Source: CBDCPI01 sp965220245 (GTDB lineage Bacteria > Chloroflexota > Dehalococcoidia > Lucifugimonadales > UBA3495). Taken from it: a DNA stretch of 64,000 nt. Under the pieces are notes generated by a model. It made no database searches. It was not told where the DNA came from and saw only the letters and a program-made list of their open reading frames with translations. The first letter of the stretch is position 1; every line of letters begins with the position of its first letter. Positions 42,042 through 49,490 of the stretch are shown one piece after another. A program made the position numbers and the translations under genes. The stretch is taken from positions 124,001-188,000 of the forward strand of contig CBDCPI010000011.1 of assembly GCA_965220245.1 (NCBI GenBank), given 5' to 3'.

Positions 42042-43100
42042 GTGGCAAGCGTTTTTCTTGGTATCAACGACCGGACTTTCACCTACAGCTACGTCGCCGG
42101 ACGCTCGGAGTTCCAGGGGACCGGCTTTCGCAACCCCATGGATATCGCCTTCGCGCCCGACGACGTTATCTACGTGGTGAACCGGTCCTACGAGTCCCGG
42201 TCCGACGGCACCCGCATTAACGTCTTCCGGTTGGGTGAAGACCGGGAAGAGTACATCACCGAGTTCGGGTCCTATGGCGACCGGCCGGGGCAGTTCCGTT
42301 GGCCCATGTCCATCGCCTTGGATAAGGACATCAATGTCTACGTATCCGATGAATATCTCCACCGCATCACCGTCTTCAACAGGGATGGGGACTACCTGAG
42401 TCACTGGGGTGACCACGGGTCCGGCGCCGGCCAGTTGGACCGCCCTGCGGGCATCGCCATCAGAGACGACGTCCTCTTTGTGGTGGACAGCCGGAACCAC
42501 CGGGTGCAGAAGTTCACGCTGGACGGTAAGTACCTGGGGCAGTTCGGCAGCTTTGGCGACGGCCCCGGCCAGCTAAATACCCCTTGGGGTATCGGTTTGG
42601 ACAAAGATGGCAACGTGTTCGTGGCCGACTGGCGGAACGACCGGATACAGTGTTTTACTGCCGACGGTCAGTGGCTGGCCAGCTTTGGGCAGCCGGGGAC
42701 CGGCGGAGATGCTTCCATCGTCAAAAATCATGGCGGCATTAGAGTAGTGCAGCGGCCGGTAGGCCAGTTCAACCGCCCGACCGGGGTGGCGGTGGACAAG
42801 GACGGCGACATCTACGTGGCCGACTGGCTGAATAACCGGGTCCAAGTGCTGACCCCCGAGGGGCGCTTTATCACCGAGTTCACTGGTGATGCGGTGCTCT
42901 CCAAGTGGGGCGTGGCCAAGATCGAGTCCAACCCGGATATGATCCGGCAACGGAACGGTGTTCGGGACTTCACGCCGGAGAAGGTGCTCTGGGCTCCGGT
43001 GGCCGTGAAGGTGGATGACAATGGCCGCGTAATCATCGCCGACACCACTCGGCACCGGTTCCAGGTCTACCAGAAGAACACCGAGCCGGTACTGGTCTAA
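42042..43100 (+). CDS. NHL-repeat six-bladed beta-propeller protein, copy 2
   Basis: Encodes 352 residues from GTG 42042 after GGAGGA. It has the same length as copy 1 and differs from it at only about 30-40 positions by eye; most changes fall in the first 190 residues (for example LGEDREE against LADENEE), while the last ~160 are almost unchanged, including a long stretch of identical DNA around 42710-42790. The unequal divergence suggests gene conversion of the 3' half. A strong hairpin terminator follows at 43121. Confidence 0.9.
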   Translation: MASVFLGINDRTFTYSYVAGRSEFQGTGFRNPMDIAFAPDDVIYVVNRSYESRSDGTRINVFRLGEDREEYITEFGSYGDRPGQFRWPMSIALDKDINVYVSDEYLHRITVFNRDGDYLSHWGDHGSGAGQLDRPAGIAIRDDVLFVVDSRNHRVQKFTLDGKYLGQFGSFGDGPGQLNTPWGIGLDKDGNVFVADWRNDRIQCFTADGQWLASFGQPGTGGDASIVKNHGGIRVVQRPVGQFNRPTGVAVDKDGDIYVADWLNNRVQVLTPEGRFITEFTGDAVLSKWGVAKIESNPDMIRQRNGVRDFTPEKVLWAPVAVKVDDNGRVIIADTTRHRFQVYQKNTEPVLV

Positions 43101-43120
43101 AATCTGGAACCCGGACAAGT

Positions 43121-43165
43121 ATTAGGGCTTGCAGCGGCGTCGCTGCAAGCCCTAATTTCTCTTCT
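43121..43165 (+). terminator. strong intrinsic terminator after the NHL pair
   Basis: ATTAGGGCTTGCAGCG (43121-43136) pairs perfectly over 16 bp with CGCTGCAAGCCCTAAT (43141-43156), loop GCGT, followed by TTCTCTTCT. It ends the DUF1800 operon. Confidence 0.85.
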
Positions 43166-43287
43166 CCAGTTGTCTGCCTGATGCTAGCTCAGTCGTGAGT
43201 GGTCAACCCGCGCCCCCTCGACCCATCAAGGCTTGGTCAATGCTACTGTCCGACCCTCGGTGTCTCCGCCTTTCTCTTCTTGGTGGT

Positions 43288-43956
43288 TTATACGGGCCAA
43301 CTCTCCAGGTTAACCGCCATGTCCCAGAACCGGAGTTCGAAGCGCAGGCTGGTCAAGTAAGCGTCAGCCATCCCGGCCTGTTCCCGCGGGCCGGCCTCCT
43401 CCGCCAAACGGTCCGTCATTGACCGGAGGGTTCGGGCTAGCTCGGCAAACTCCGGTGAGGAATACATCTCAATCCACTGGGAGTACAAGGGCGCTTCCTT
43501 TGGGGCCCCCTGAACCCGCAAGTGTTCCCCTATCTCCCAGTAACCCCACTGGCAAGGCAGCAAGGAGGCTACCAACGCCGGGAAACTTCCCTGGTGGGCC
43601 ACTCGCAGCAGAAAACTGGTGTAGGCAGTAGTGGTCGGAGCGGGGCGGGTGGCTTCCAACGCTTCTCGGGTAATGCCGAATTCAGCGCAGTAGGCCCGGT
43701 GCAGGTCCATTTCGGTGTTTAACGTTTCGTCCAATAGCCCGGCAAACCAACTCATGGTTTCCAAGTCAGGAGCGCGGGCCGAGCCCAGTGCCAGTACCCT
43801 AGCGTAATCAATCAAGTAAACGTAGTCCTGTAGCACGTAGTGCTTGAATCGGTCCACCGGAAGCGTGCCGTCGCCCACCCCGGTAATAAAGGGGTGGCTC
43901 AGGATAGCCCGGCGCACCGGCAGGGCCCGTTGCTCAATGTCGTCAGCAAAGCTCAT
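43288..43956 (-). CDS. tenA: TenA-family thiaminase II / aminopyrimidine aminohydrolase
   Basis: Encodes 222 residues, all helical. DGTLPVDRFKHYVLQDYVYL, then the nucleophile Cys135 in SLLPCQWGYWEIG (same number as Cys135 of Bacillus subtilis TenA), and RFELRFWDMAVN with the late Glu. It hydrolyses aminopyrimidine breakdown products of thiamin for salvage, or cleaves thiamin. No other thi genes are nearby. ATG 43956 is the only good start. It faces the NHL operon tail to tail. Confidence 0.9.
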   Translation of the reverse strand: MSFADDIEQRALPVRRAILSHPFITGVGDGTLPVDRFKHYVLQDYVYLIDYARVLALGSARAPDLETMSWFAGLLDETLNTEMDLHRAYCAEFGITREALEATRPAPTTTAYTSFLLRVAHQGSFPALVASLLPCQWGYWEIGEHLRVQGAPKEAPLYSQWIEMYSSPEFAELARTLRSMTDRLAEEAGPREQAGMADAYLTSLRFELRFWDMAVNLESWPV

Positions 43957-44071
43957 GGCAAGTTACCCGATGGTATAGGGTGAAATAGGAAGCTGAATCA
44001 GACGAAGGCTGGCTAAGCGGCGGCAGCGGCGTGTATTACTATGTGATAGCGACCATCGCGGGGGTAATAGC

Positions 44072-44290
44072 TCACACTATCACACTATAAGAGACTTTGA
44101 ACTCTCCGTTATTGTAGTAGTGAACGACTATCGGAGGCATGAATACAGTCGTTTTGGTCATGCCGTCAGGGTGCGGAGAAGCCTGGATGGAATCTAATAC
44201 AGCATCAAGTGATGCCCTGTCCTCTGGACTAAGTGACAAATAATATCTTCTTGCGGAGCCTGAATGATCAAATACTACTTCATTGAGCAA
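44072..44290 (-). CDS. RelE/ParE-like putative toxin
   Basis: Encodes 72 residues. EVVFDHSGSARRYYLSLSPE, DRASLDAVLDSIQASPHPDG and FMPPIVVHYYNNGEFKVSYS show the helix-helix then beta-sheet order of RelE-superfamily toxins, with the last strand YSVIV matching the R-I-xYxV end of the fold. It begins inside the preceding Panacea-type gene (11-base overlap), so the two are coupled. It is shorter than typical RelE and lacks obvious catalytic residues. Confidence 0.6.
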   Translation of the reverse strand: MLNEVVFDHSGSARRYYLSLSPEDRASLDAVLDSIQASPHPDGMTKTTVFMPPIVVHYYNNGEFKVSYSVIV

Positions 44291-44873
44291 CTTCCGCTCT
44301 CAACTCGTCTAATGTAATCCAAGTACCGGAGGCCGCGGAGATTGCTTGCTTTGTGTTCTCGACAAAGTCTGCATCGTCAAAAAAACTTCGCCGAAGGAAT
44401 TCTATCGCTTCGTTTTTCTGGAATGTTAGAAGGTCATATTGCTCGGCATTCAACACAGGAGCTGTCCGCTTGGATTCGGCTACCACGAAGTCCCGGGATT
44501 TGCCTCCGTATTTCTCTACGACAGCGCCGATGAACGACCAATCGGAGTCGTTCAAAGGCAGCGCAGTCGTTTCAACGTGTTCGGTAACCCTATAATAATT
44601 CGCGTCGTTTTCGTAGGGGGTTGTAGAACGCGTGGTGTGAATGAGGTTTCGCTGAGCCAAGTCCTCGAGCTTATTGACGATGGCATTGCCAACAGCATTC
44701 GGGCCGAAATGGTCCCAGCGATACGTGAAGCTTGTCATTTGCTCCCCAAGGTGCTCGAAGTGCATGTTATCAAGGAGATACACCATTTTGACGAATGTAG
44801 TCTGTAACGCAGCGGTAGGGAACCGACTAAGAACGCCTAATAAAATCGCCCCATCTCGTTCTAAGTTATTCAT
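44280..44873 (-). CDS. Panacea (DUF4065)-like putative antitoxin
   Basis: Encodes 197 residues. The N-terminal domain AILLGVLSRFPTAALQTTFV followed by KMVYLLDNMHFEHLG, then WDHFGPNAVGNAIVNKLEDL, follows the Panacea/SocA pattern (KLxYLxD ... GPxxxxIxxxLExL). Panacea domains are known antitoxin domains that pair with many different toxins. The C-terminal half (about 100-197) would be specific for its toxin. An AGAGGAG site precedes ATG 44873. The operon starts here, with its promoter and palindromic operator at 44898-44938. Confidence 0.65.
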   Translation of the reverse strand: MNNLERDGAILLGVLSRFPTAALQTTFVKMVYLLDNMHFEHLGEQMTSFTYRWDHFGPNAVGNAIVNKLEDLAQRNLIHTTRSTTPYENDANYYRVTEHVETTALPLNDSDWSFIGAVVEKYGGKSRDFVVAESKRTAPVLNAEQYDLLTFQKNEAIEFLRRSFFDDADFVENTKQAISAASGTWITLDELRAEVAQ

Positions 44874-44897
44874 GGCTAGCTCCTCTCTGGGTGATAT

Positions 44898-44938
44898 AGT
44901 TTATTTTGGAACGTTTCGGACGTCAACAATTTGTTGAC
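44898..44938 (-). promoter_or_regulatory. promoter with palindromic operator of the Panacea/RelE-like pair
   Basis: On the minus strand TTGACG (44921-44926) and TAAACT (44898-44903) are separated by 17 bases. The -35 box lies inside the perfect 17-base palindrome GTCAACAATTTGTTGAC (44922-44938). Binding of the antitoxin or complex there would block the promoter, the classical autoregulation of toxin-antitoxin operons. Confidence 0.65.
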
Positions 44939-45099
44939 ATTGCCCCAATGGAGCAATCCTTGGCGTCGGATAACCCCAACTCTACGCCTTGACAGCGGCA
45001 TGGTTGGAGGAATTAATTTTAGCTATGCAAGCTTAGCTCTTTAAGCTAATCGGGGCAGGAGGCTCTACGTCTCGGCCAACCCCACTGTCAACCCCCCGG

Positions 45100-45128
45100 T
45101 TTCGACGAAATCCGGGAAAGACTATAAT
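45100..45128 (+). promoter_or_regulatory. promoter of the rplI-dnaB operon
   Basis: TATAAT at 45123-45128 has TTTCGA (45100-45105) 17 bases upstream as a weak -35 match; TTCGAC with 16 bases is an alternative. It lies about 100 bases before the rplI start. Confidence 0.45.
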
Positions 45129-45136
45129 GATTAACT

Positions 45137-45189
45137 GATTACCGGCAGCCGCTGGTCCCGGTAATCATCTAACCACCAACTTGGTTAGA
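45137..45189 (+). promoter_or_regulatory. two consecutive hairpins in the rplI leader
   Basis: GATTACCGG (45137-45145) pairs with CCGGTAATC (45158-45166), and TCTAACCA (45168-45175) with TGGTTAGA (45182-45189). Both are perfect and lie between the TATAAT box and the start of rplI. They could form a leader regulated by translation or by a ribosomal protein; no known L9 leader was recognised. Confidence 0.5.
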
Positions 45190-45229
45190 TAGCTTGACCG
45201 AGTAGTCTACTTAAAGAAAGGTGTCAGTA

Positions 45230-45679
45230 ATGGAAGTTGTGTTCACTCAGGATGTCCCCAATCAGGCCCGGGCCGGGGAGTTGCGCCGGGTTGCCGACGG
45301 CTACGCCCGCAACTACTTGATTCCCCAAGGCTTGGCCGAACTGGCCACCCCGGAGGTGTTGAAGCGCCTCCATAAGATCAAGGCCGTTGGCGATGCGACC
45401 CGGATTCGAGAGACCGGGATCATGGAGGACTTGGCCCAAGCCCTCGAGGGGCTGAGCATTACGGTCAGCGCCCGGGTAACCCCCACCGGGAGGTACTACG
45501 GGACCATCAACAGCACTCAGATCGCGGCCCAGTTGAGCGCCTCCATAGGGCGTGATATTGACCGGCGGTTAGTTGAGGCTGGCGAGCCTATCCGGGAGCC
45601 GGGTGAGTACGACATCGTACTGCATTGGTCCAACGAGATTCAGGCAACGGTGCACGTCGTCGCGGAGGTAGAGGAGTAG
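45230..45679 (+). CDS. rplI: 50S ribosomal protein L9
   Basis: Encodes 149 residues from ATG 45230. MEVVFTQDVPNQARAGELRR, then VADGYARNYLIPQGLAELAT is the rRNA-binding N-terminal domain; the long helix (EVLKRLHKIKAV) and C-terminal domain with GRYYGTINSTQIAAQL follow. The usual VLxxDV-xLGxxGdvv-V reads VFTQDVPNQARAGELRRV. A GTG at 45221 would add three residues, but the ATG has AAAGG at the right distance. It is directly followed by dnaB after 4 bases, the common rplI-dnaB linkage. Confidence 0.95.
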   Translation: MEVVFTQDVPNQARAGELRRVADGYARNYLIPQGLAELATPEVLKRLHKIKAVGDATRIRETGIMEDLAQALEGLSITVSARVTPTGRYYGTINSTQIAAQLSASIGRDIDRRLVEAGEPIREPGEYDIVLHWSNEIQATVHVVAEVEE

Positions 45680-45683
45680 GCGG

Positions 45684-47042
45684 ATGTACGCGGAAAGGCT
45701 TCTTCCCCACGACCTGGAAGCGGAGGAAGCGGTCCTAGGGTCGCTGTTGATTGACGGAGACTCTTTCCTTAGGGTAGGGCATCTTATCAAGCCCGAGGAC
45801 TTCTACCGCGAGAAAAACCAGATTTGCTTTGCGGCTTGCGTGGCCCTTTTTCAGCGTAGTGAGGCTATAGACCAAGTCACTTTGGCCCGGGAATTAGGCC
45901 GTACCAACCAGTTGGAAACCGTGGGCGGCATGGCCTACTTGAGCCACTTGGTTTCCATCACTCCGACCTCCGCGCATTCCGAGTATTATGCCCAGGCGGT
46001 GTCTCAGACCTCCTCCATGCGTCGGCTGATCGACGCGGCGGCTAGAATCTCGGCCATCGGCTACGAGGATACCCCCGATGTGGAGAATACCCTCCGCCAA
46101 GCCGAGGACATACTGTTCCAGGTCAGGTCGGGGCAGTCGGAGCGAGGGTTTGTTGCCCTCAGGCAGGTCTATGACCAATACATGGAAGACCGGGCGGCGC
46201 TGGCTGAGCCGTTAGTCCAAGGCGGCGCTCCGGTGATGACCGGCTACAACAACCTGGACCTTCTCCTCGGTGGCTTGCAACGGTCGGATATGATCATTCT
46301 CGGGGCGCGCCCCGCCTTGGGCAAGAGCGCGTTGGCGGTCAACATGGCCCTGAATGCCGCGCATAGCGGAGCGGTGGCGGGGATCTTTAGTCTGGAAATG
46401 AGCCGGGAGCAACTGGCGCTGCGGATACTTTCGGCCGACGCTGAAATCGACGCTCACCGTCTGCGGCTAAACTTGATCAACGATGCCGAAGAGCAGCGGA
46501 TCATAGACTCCATTGGCCGGTTATCCGAGCTACCGGTCTTCATCGACGATACTCCCTTCCAAGGAATCGTGGAGATGCGCAGCAAGTCCCGTCGCCTCTC
46601 CTTGGAACACGGGCTTGACTTGCTGGTGGTGGACTATCTCCAGCTAATTCAAGGCCGGGGCCGGGGGGACAACCGGGTGCAGGAAATCAGTGAGATCTCC
46701 CGCTCGGTAAAGGGTATGGCACGGGAGCTAAACGTGCCGGTGTTGACCTGTTCCCAGTTGAGCCGGGTGGTTGAGGGGCGGCCCGGACACCGGCCCCAGC
46801 TTTCCGATTTAAGAGATAGCGGCAGCATCGAGCAAGATTCCGATATCGTCATGTTTATCCACCGGGAGGACATCTACTATACCGAGGAGGAGTGGGAACA
46901 ACATAACCCCACCCGCGACTATCCAAGGAATCTGGCAGAGATCATCGTGGCCAAGCATCGCCATGGGCCCACCGGCAGCGTGAAGATGCGGTTTCGGGAC
47001 AACTTGGTGCGGTTTGACGCCTTGGAAGTTGATGATTCTTGA
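45684..47042 (+). CDS. dnaB: replicative DNA helicase DnaB
   Basis: Encodes 452 residues. The N-terminal domain is LLPHDLEAEEAVLGSLLIDG; the RecA-like domain has Walker A LGARPALGKSALAVNMALNA (Ala-Leu instead of the more common Ser-Met/Thr-Gly before GKS), then IFSLEMSREQLALRIL, DLLVVDYLQLIQGRGRGDNR (Walker B), and LSDLRDSGSIEQDSDIVMFI. The hexameric ring unwinds DNA at the fork. It follows rplI by 4 bases and precedes the DnaD-like and loader genes, forming one replication-restart/initiation operon. Confidence 0.96.
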   Translation: MYAERLLPHDLEAEEAVLGSLLIDGDSFLRVGHLIKPEDFYREKNQICFAACVALFQRSEAIDQVTLARELGRTNQLETVGGMAYLSHLVSITPTSAHSEYYAQAVSQTSSMRRLIDAAARISAIGYEDTPDVENTLRQAEDILFQVRSGQSERGFVALRQVYDQYMEDRAALAEPLVQGGAPVMTGYNNLDLLLGGLQRSDMIILGARPALGKSALAVNMALNAAHSGAVAGIFSLEMSREQLALRILSADAEIDAHRLRLNLINDAEEQRIIDSIGRLSELPVFIDDTPFQGIVEMRSKSRRLSLEHGLDLLVVDYLQLIQGRGRGDNRVQEISEISRSVKGMARELNVPVLTCSQLSRVVEGRPGHRPQLSDLRDSGSIEQDSDIVMFIHREDIYYTEEEWEQHNPTRDYPRNLAEIIVAKHRHGPTGSVKMRFRDNLVRFDALEVDDS

Positions 47043-47060
47043 GCCTAGGTTAACACGGCC

Positions 47061-47819
47061 ATGAGGTTCTCCGGATTCGACAAAAACACTCTCTTCACCC
47101 CGGTCCCCAATCCCCTTTTGGGTCCTCTGCTGGAGCAGATCCAAGACGTGGCCGAGCTAAAGGTTACTCTCCGGGGAGTGTGGCTGATGCACCGAGTCCG
47201 GGGACGGCCTCAAGCGGTGAAGCAAAGTAAATTTCTCGCCGACGGGTCGCTGCTTCGGGGATTCAGTGGACTTGGCAGAGACCCCAAGGAAGAGATTCTT
47301 CGGGGTCTGGAGTTGGCAGTGGCCCGGGGGACCTTTCTGCTATATTTGGCTAATGGGGCCCCGGGGCAGGACCACGGGACCGGCGCCGAGCCAGTCTATT
47401 TGCTCAATACGGCCTCCGGGCGGGATGCAGTCTCGGACCTCCGGTCGGGTTCAAGCTCAATCCCGGATGGTGGTCCGTGGGAAACCGAGGACCCGAGTCC
47501 GGCTCTATCCCGTGGGGCGCCCAACATCTTTACCTTGTACGAGAATAGTATCGGCACATTGTCCCCGTTGCTAGCCGAGCACCTGAAAGAGGCGGAAGCT
47601 GCTTATTCTTGGCCTTGGATCAACGAAGCCTTTCAGATTGCGGTTGCCGAAAACAAGAGGAGTTGGCGTTACATAGTCGGCATATTGCGGCGGTGGGCGG
47701 CCGAAGGGAAAGACCATGGAAAACCTGGGAGACATCCTGAGAAGGATAGCCGTCAAAAATACCTTGAGGCCTACCAACGGCGATGGAGCGGTACTCCCGA
47801 TGATAGAACCGGGTCTTGA
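47061..47819 (+). CDS. DnaD-domain replication protein
   Basis: Encodes 252 residues. The N-terminal part is a winged-helix-like domain (LLEQIQDVAELKVTLRGVWL). A Ser/Gly/Pro-rich linker (about 120-160) leads to the DnaB_2/DnaD-type domain: NIFTLYENSIGTLSPLLAEH, WPWINEAFQIAVAENKRSW and RYIVGILRRWAAEGKDHGK, which carries the YxxxIxxW motif variant. In Firmicutes DnaD recruits the loader to origin DNA. Its 3' end overlaps the loader gene by 104 bases, an unusually long overlap. Confidence 0.85.
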   Translation: MRFSGFDKNTLFTPVPNPLLGPLLEQIQDVAELKVTLRGVWLMHRVRGRPQAVKQSKFLADGSLLRGFSGLGRDPKEEILRGLELAVARGTFLLYLANGAPGQDHGTGAEPVYLLNTASGRDAVSDLRSGSSSIPDGGPWETEDPSPALSRGAPNIFTLYENSIGTLSPLLAEHLKEAEAAYSWPWINEAFQIAVAENKRSWRYIVGILRRWAAEGKDHGKPGRHPEKDSRQKYLEAYQRRWSGTPDDRTGS

Positions 47820-49188
47820 ACCCGGGAGTGAAATGGAAGGGGAGACTTGCCCTTACTGTAAGGGCAGCGGCTGGGTCAGCAAGCGGGTACCGCTGGGCCA
47901 CCCGGATTTCGGGGAGGCGTTTCGCTGCCGGTGTGCGCCCATCAACGCGCCGGGGGCCCAAGTCGCCGCGCTGCGCCGGTACAGCAATCTGGGAGCCCTG
48001 ACTAGGATCACCTTCGCCGTATGCAAGCCCGATGGGCCTTTACCTGACGCCGGTAGTCAACACCTCTTTCAAACCGCCCTAAAATCGTCGATGGAGTTTG
48101 CGGAAAACCCCACCGGCTGGCTAACTCTAGCCGGCCCCAGCGGCAGCGGCAAGACTTACCTAGCGGTTGCCATCGCCAACCGTTGCATTGAGCGGGGCCA
48201 GACCACTTTCTTCATGGTTGTAGCCGATTTGTTGGACCACCTCCGGGCGGCGTATTCGCCCGAGAACCCGGTCACCTACGACGAGCTCTTCGATCAGGTG
48301 CGCGAGGCGCCGGTATTGGTGCTGGACGACCTTGGCGCCCAAAGCGCCACGCCCTGGGCCCAAGAAAAGCTGTTCCAAGTATTCAATCACCGCTTCAACG
48401 CCGCCCTCCCGACCGTTATCACCGTGCGGGGTCCCTTGCAGCGGTTGGAAGATGGCCTGCGGTCTCGAATAGAAGCCACCGAAGGCTTCTCTAAGGTGCA
48501 CCAACTGGGGCAATACAACACCCGCTTAGCCCGGCGGCTTGGCGACTTGCCGGAGGACATGCGGCGCCGGATGACCTTCGAGAGCTTCGACGTGAAGGGC
48601 GGAAGAAACGCCTCGCGCCAAGACCGGGAGTCTCTGCAAGTGGCCAAGCAAGCCGCGGAGACCTTTGCAGCACAGCCGGAGGGTTGGCTCCTGTTTACCG
48701 GACCTCCCGGCTCGGGCAAGACCCACTTGGCGGCGGCCATCGCCGGCACCAACTTGGCCCGGGACCGGACGGTTTTTTATGCTTTCGTTCCCAGCCTGTT
48801 GGACCACCTGCGGTCTACCTTTAGCCCGGATAGCCCCATCGGTTACGATGAGCTGTTCGAGGCACTCAAGACAGCGCCCCTGTTGGTCTTGGATGACTTG
48901 GGGGCGGAAAGCAGCACCCCTTGGGCCGAAGATAAGCTCTACCAGATTATCGTTCACCGCCACGAAGCCCGGTTGCCTACGGTGATAACCTCCGCCATCC
49001 AAGACCCGGAGGAAGCCAACCCTCGTATTGCCTCGCGTTTGGTGGACAGCGTGGTAGTCGATTGGCAGCCCATCACCGCACCCAACTATCGGGACCAGCG
49101 GCGGGACCAGCGACCGGACCGGAACGCATCGCCTCCAGCTAATTACCACCGTAGCCGGGGCGAGCTGCCACCCCCACGGAATTACTGA
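47716..49188 (+). CDS. DnaC/DnaI-like helicase loader with two AAA+ domains
   Basis: Encodes 490 residues, about twice a normal DnaC/DnaI. A zinc-finger-like N-terminus (CPYCKGSGWV at 45-54 and CRC at 71-73) is followed by AAA+ domain 1, with Walker A GPSGSGKT (about 140-147) and Walker B VLVLDDLGAQSATPWAQEKL, and domain 2, with Walker A GPPGSGKT (about 329-336) and LLVLDDLGAESSTPWAEDKL. The two halves are clearly repeated. The C-terminal tail is Arg/Pro-rich. ATG 47716 follows GGGAAAG; Met at 47800 or 47833 would shorten the overlap but lose the conserved MENLGDILRR start. Confidence 0.88.
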   Translation: MENLGDILRRIAVKNTLRPTNGDGAVLPMIEPGLEPGSEMEGETCPYCKGSGWVSKRVPLGHPDFGEAFRCRCAPINAPGAQVAALRRYSNLGALTRITFAVCKPDGPLPDAGSQHLFQTALKSSMEFAENPTGWLTLAGPSGSGKTYLAVAIANRCIERGQTTFFMVVADLLDHLRAAYSPENPVTYDELFDQVREAPVLVLDDLGAQSATPWAQEKLFQVFNHRFNAALPTVITVRGPLQRLEDGLRSRIEATEGFSKVHQLGQYNTRLARRLGDLPEDMRRRMTFESFDVKGGRNASRQDRESLQVAKQAAETFAAQPEGWLLFTGPPGSGKTHLAAAIAGTNLARDRTVFYAFVPSLLDHLRSTFSPDSPIGYDELFEALKTAPLLVLDDLGAESSTPWAEDKLYQIIVHRHEARLPTVITSAIQDPEEANPRIASRLVDSVVVDWQPITAPNYRDQRRDQRPDRNASPPANYHRSRGELPPPRNY

Positions 49189-49208
49189 TGCGTGAATAAT
49201 TACCTAAA

Positions 49209-49390
49209 CCAAGCCCCGTCTCCTGAGCTTGTCGAAGGGTTCTTGTCCTCAGAATTTCTGGATTCCGGCTCAAGGCCGGCCCTTCGACAAGCTCAGGACA
49301 GGCGTAGCTGACGGAGAACTGTCCTGGATTCCGGCCTTCGCCGGAATGACGGGGGAAGGGGGCAGTTTAGAAACTTATTCACGTATCAGT
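49209..49390. repeat. dispersed palindromic repeat (ATTCCGGC type) copy
   Basis: CCTGAGCTTGTCGAAGGGTT, ATTCCGGCTCAAGGCCGG (49261) and CCCTTCGACAAGCTCAGGAC, then ATTCCGGCCTTCGCCGGAAT (49328) and the tail GGCAGTTTAGAAACTTATTC plus ACGTATCAGTAAGAG. It is the closest relative of the copy at 2086-2255, sharing head, middle and tail. Confidence 0.75.
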
Positions 49391-49429
49391 AAGAGGCTTT
49401 CCGTTGCTGTTGGTGACGGAGAGCCTCTT
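49391..49429. terminator. hairpin between the replication operon and the Gfo/Idh genes
   Basis: AAGAGGCT (49391-49398) pairs with AGCCTCTT (49422-49429), with CCGT/ACGG pairing inside. It lies between two convergent transcription units and may serve as a bidirectional terminator. Confidence 0.55.
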
Positions 49430-49457
49430 CCGTGAGCCGCTTAGGGTCTAGGCAACG

Positions 49458-49490
49458 GTGAGGTGGAGCCGAAGCCCGGCTTCACCTCAC
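49458..49490. terminator. 13-bp hairpin at the 3' end of the Gfo/Idh gene
   Basis: GTGAGGTGGAGCC (49458-49470) pairs with GGCTTCACCTCAC (49478-49490) with a single wobble; loop GAAGCCC. The hairpin overlaps the last bases of the Gfo/Idh gene that ends at 49487, typical of a terminator placed right at a stop codon. Confidence 0.6.
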
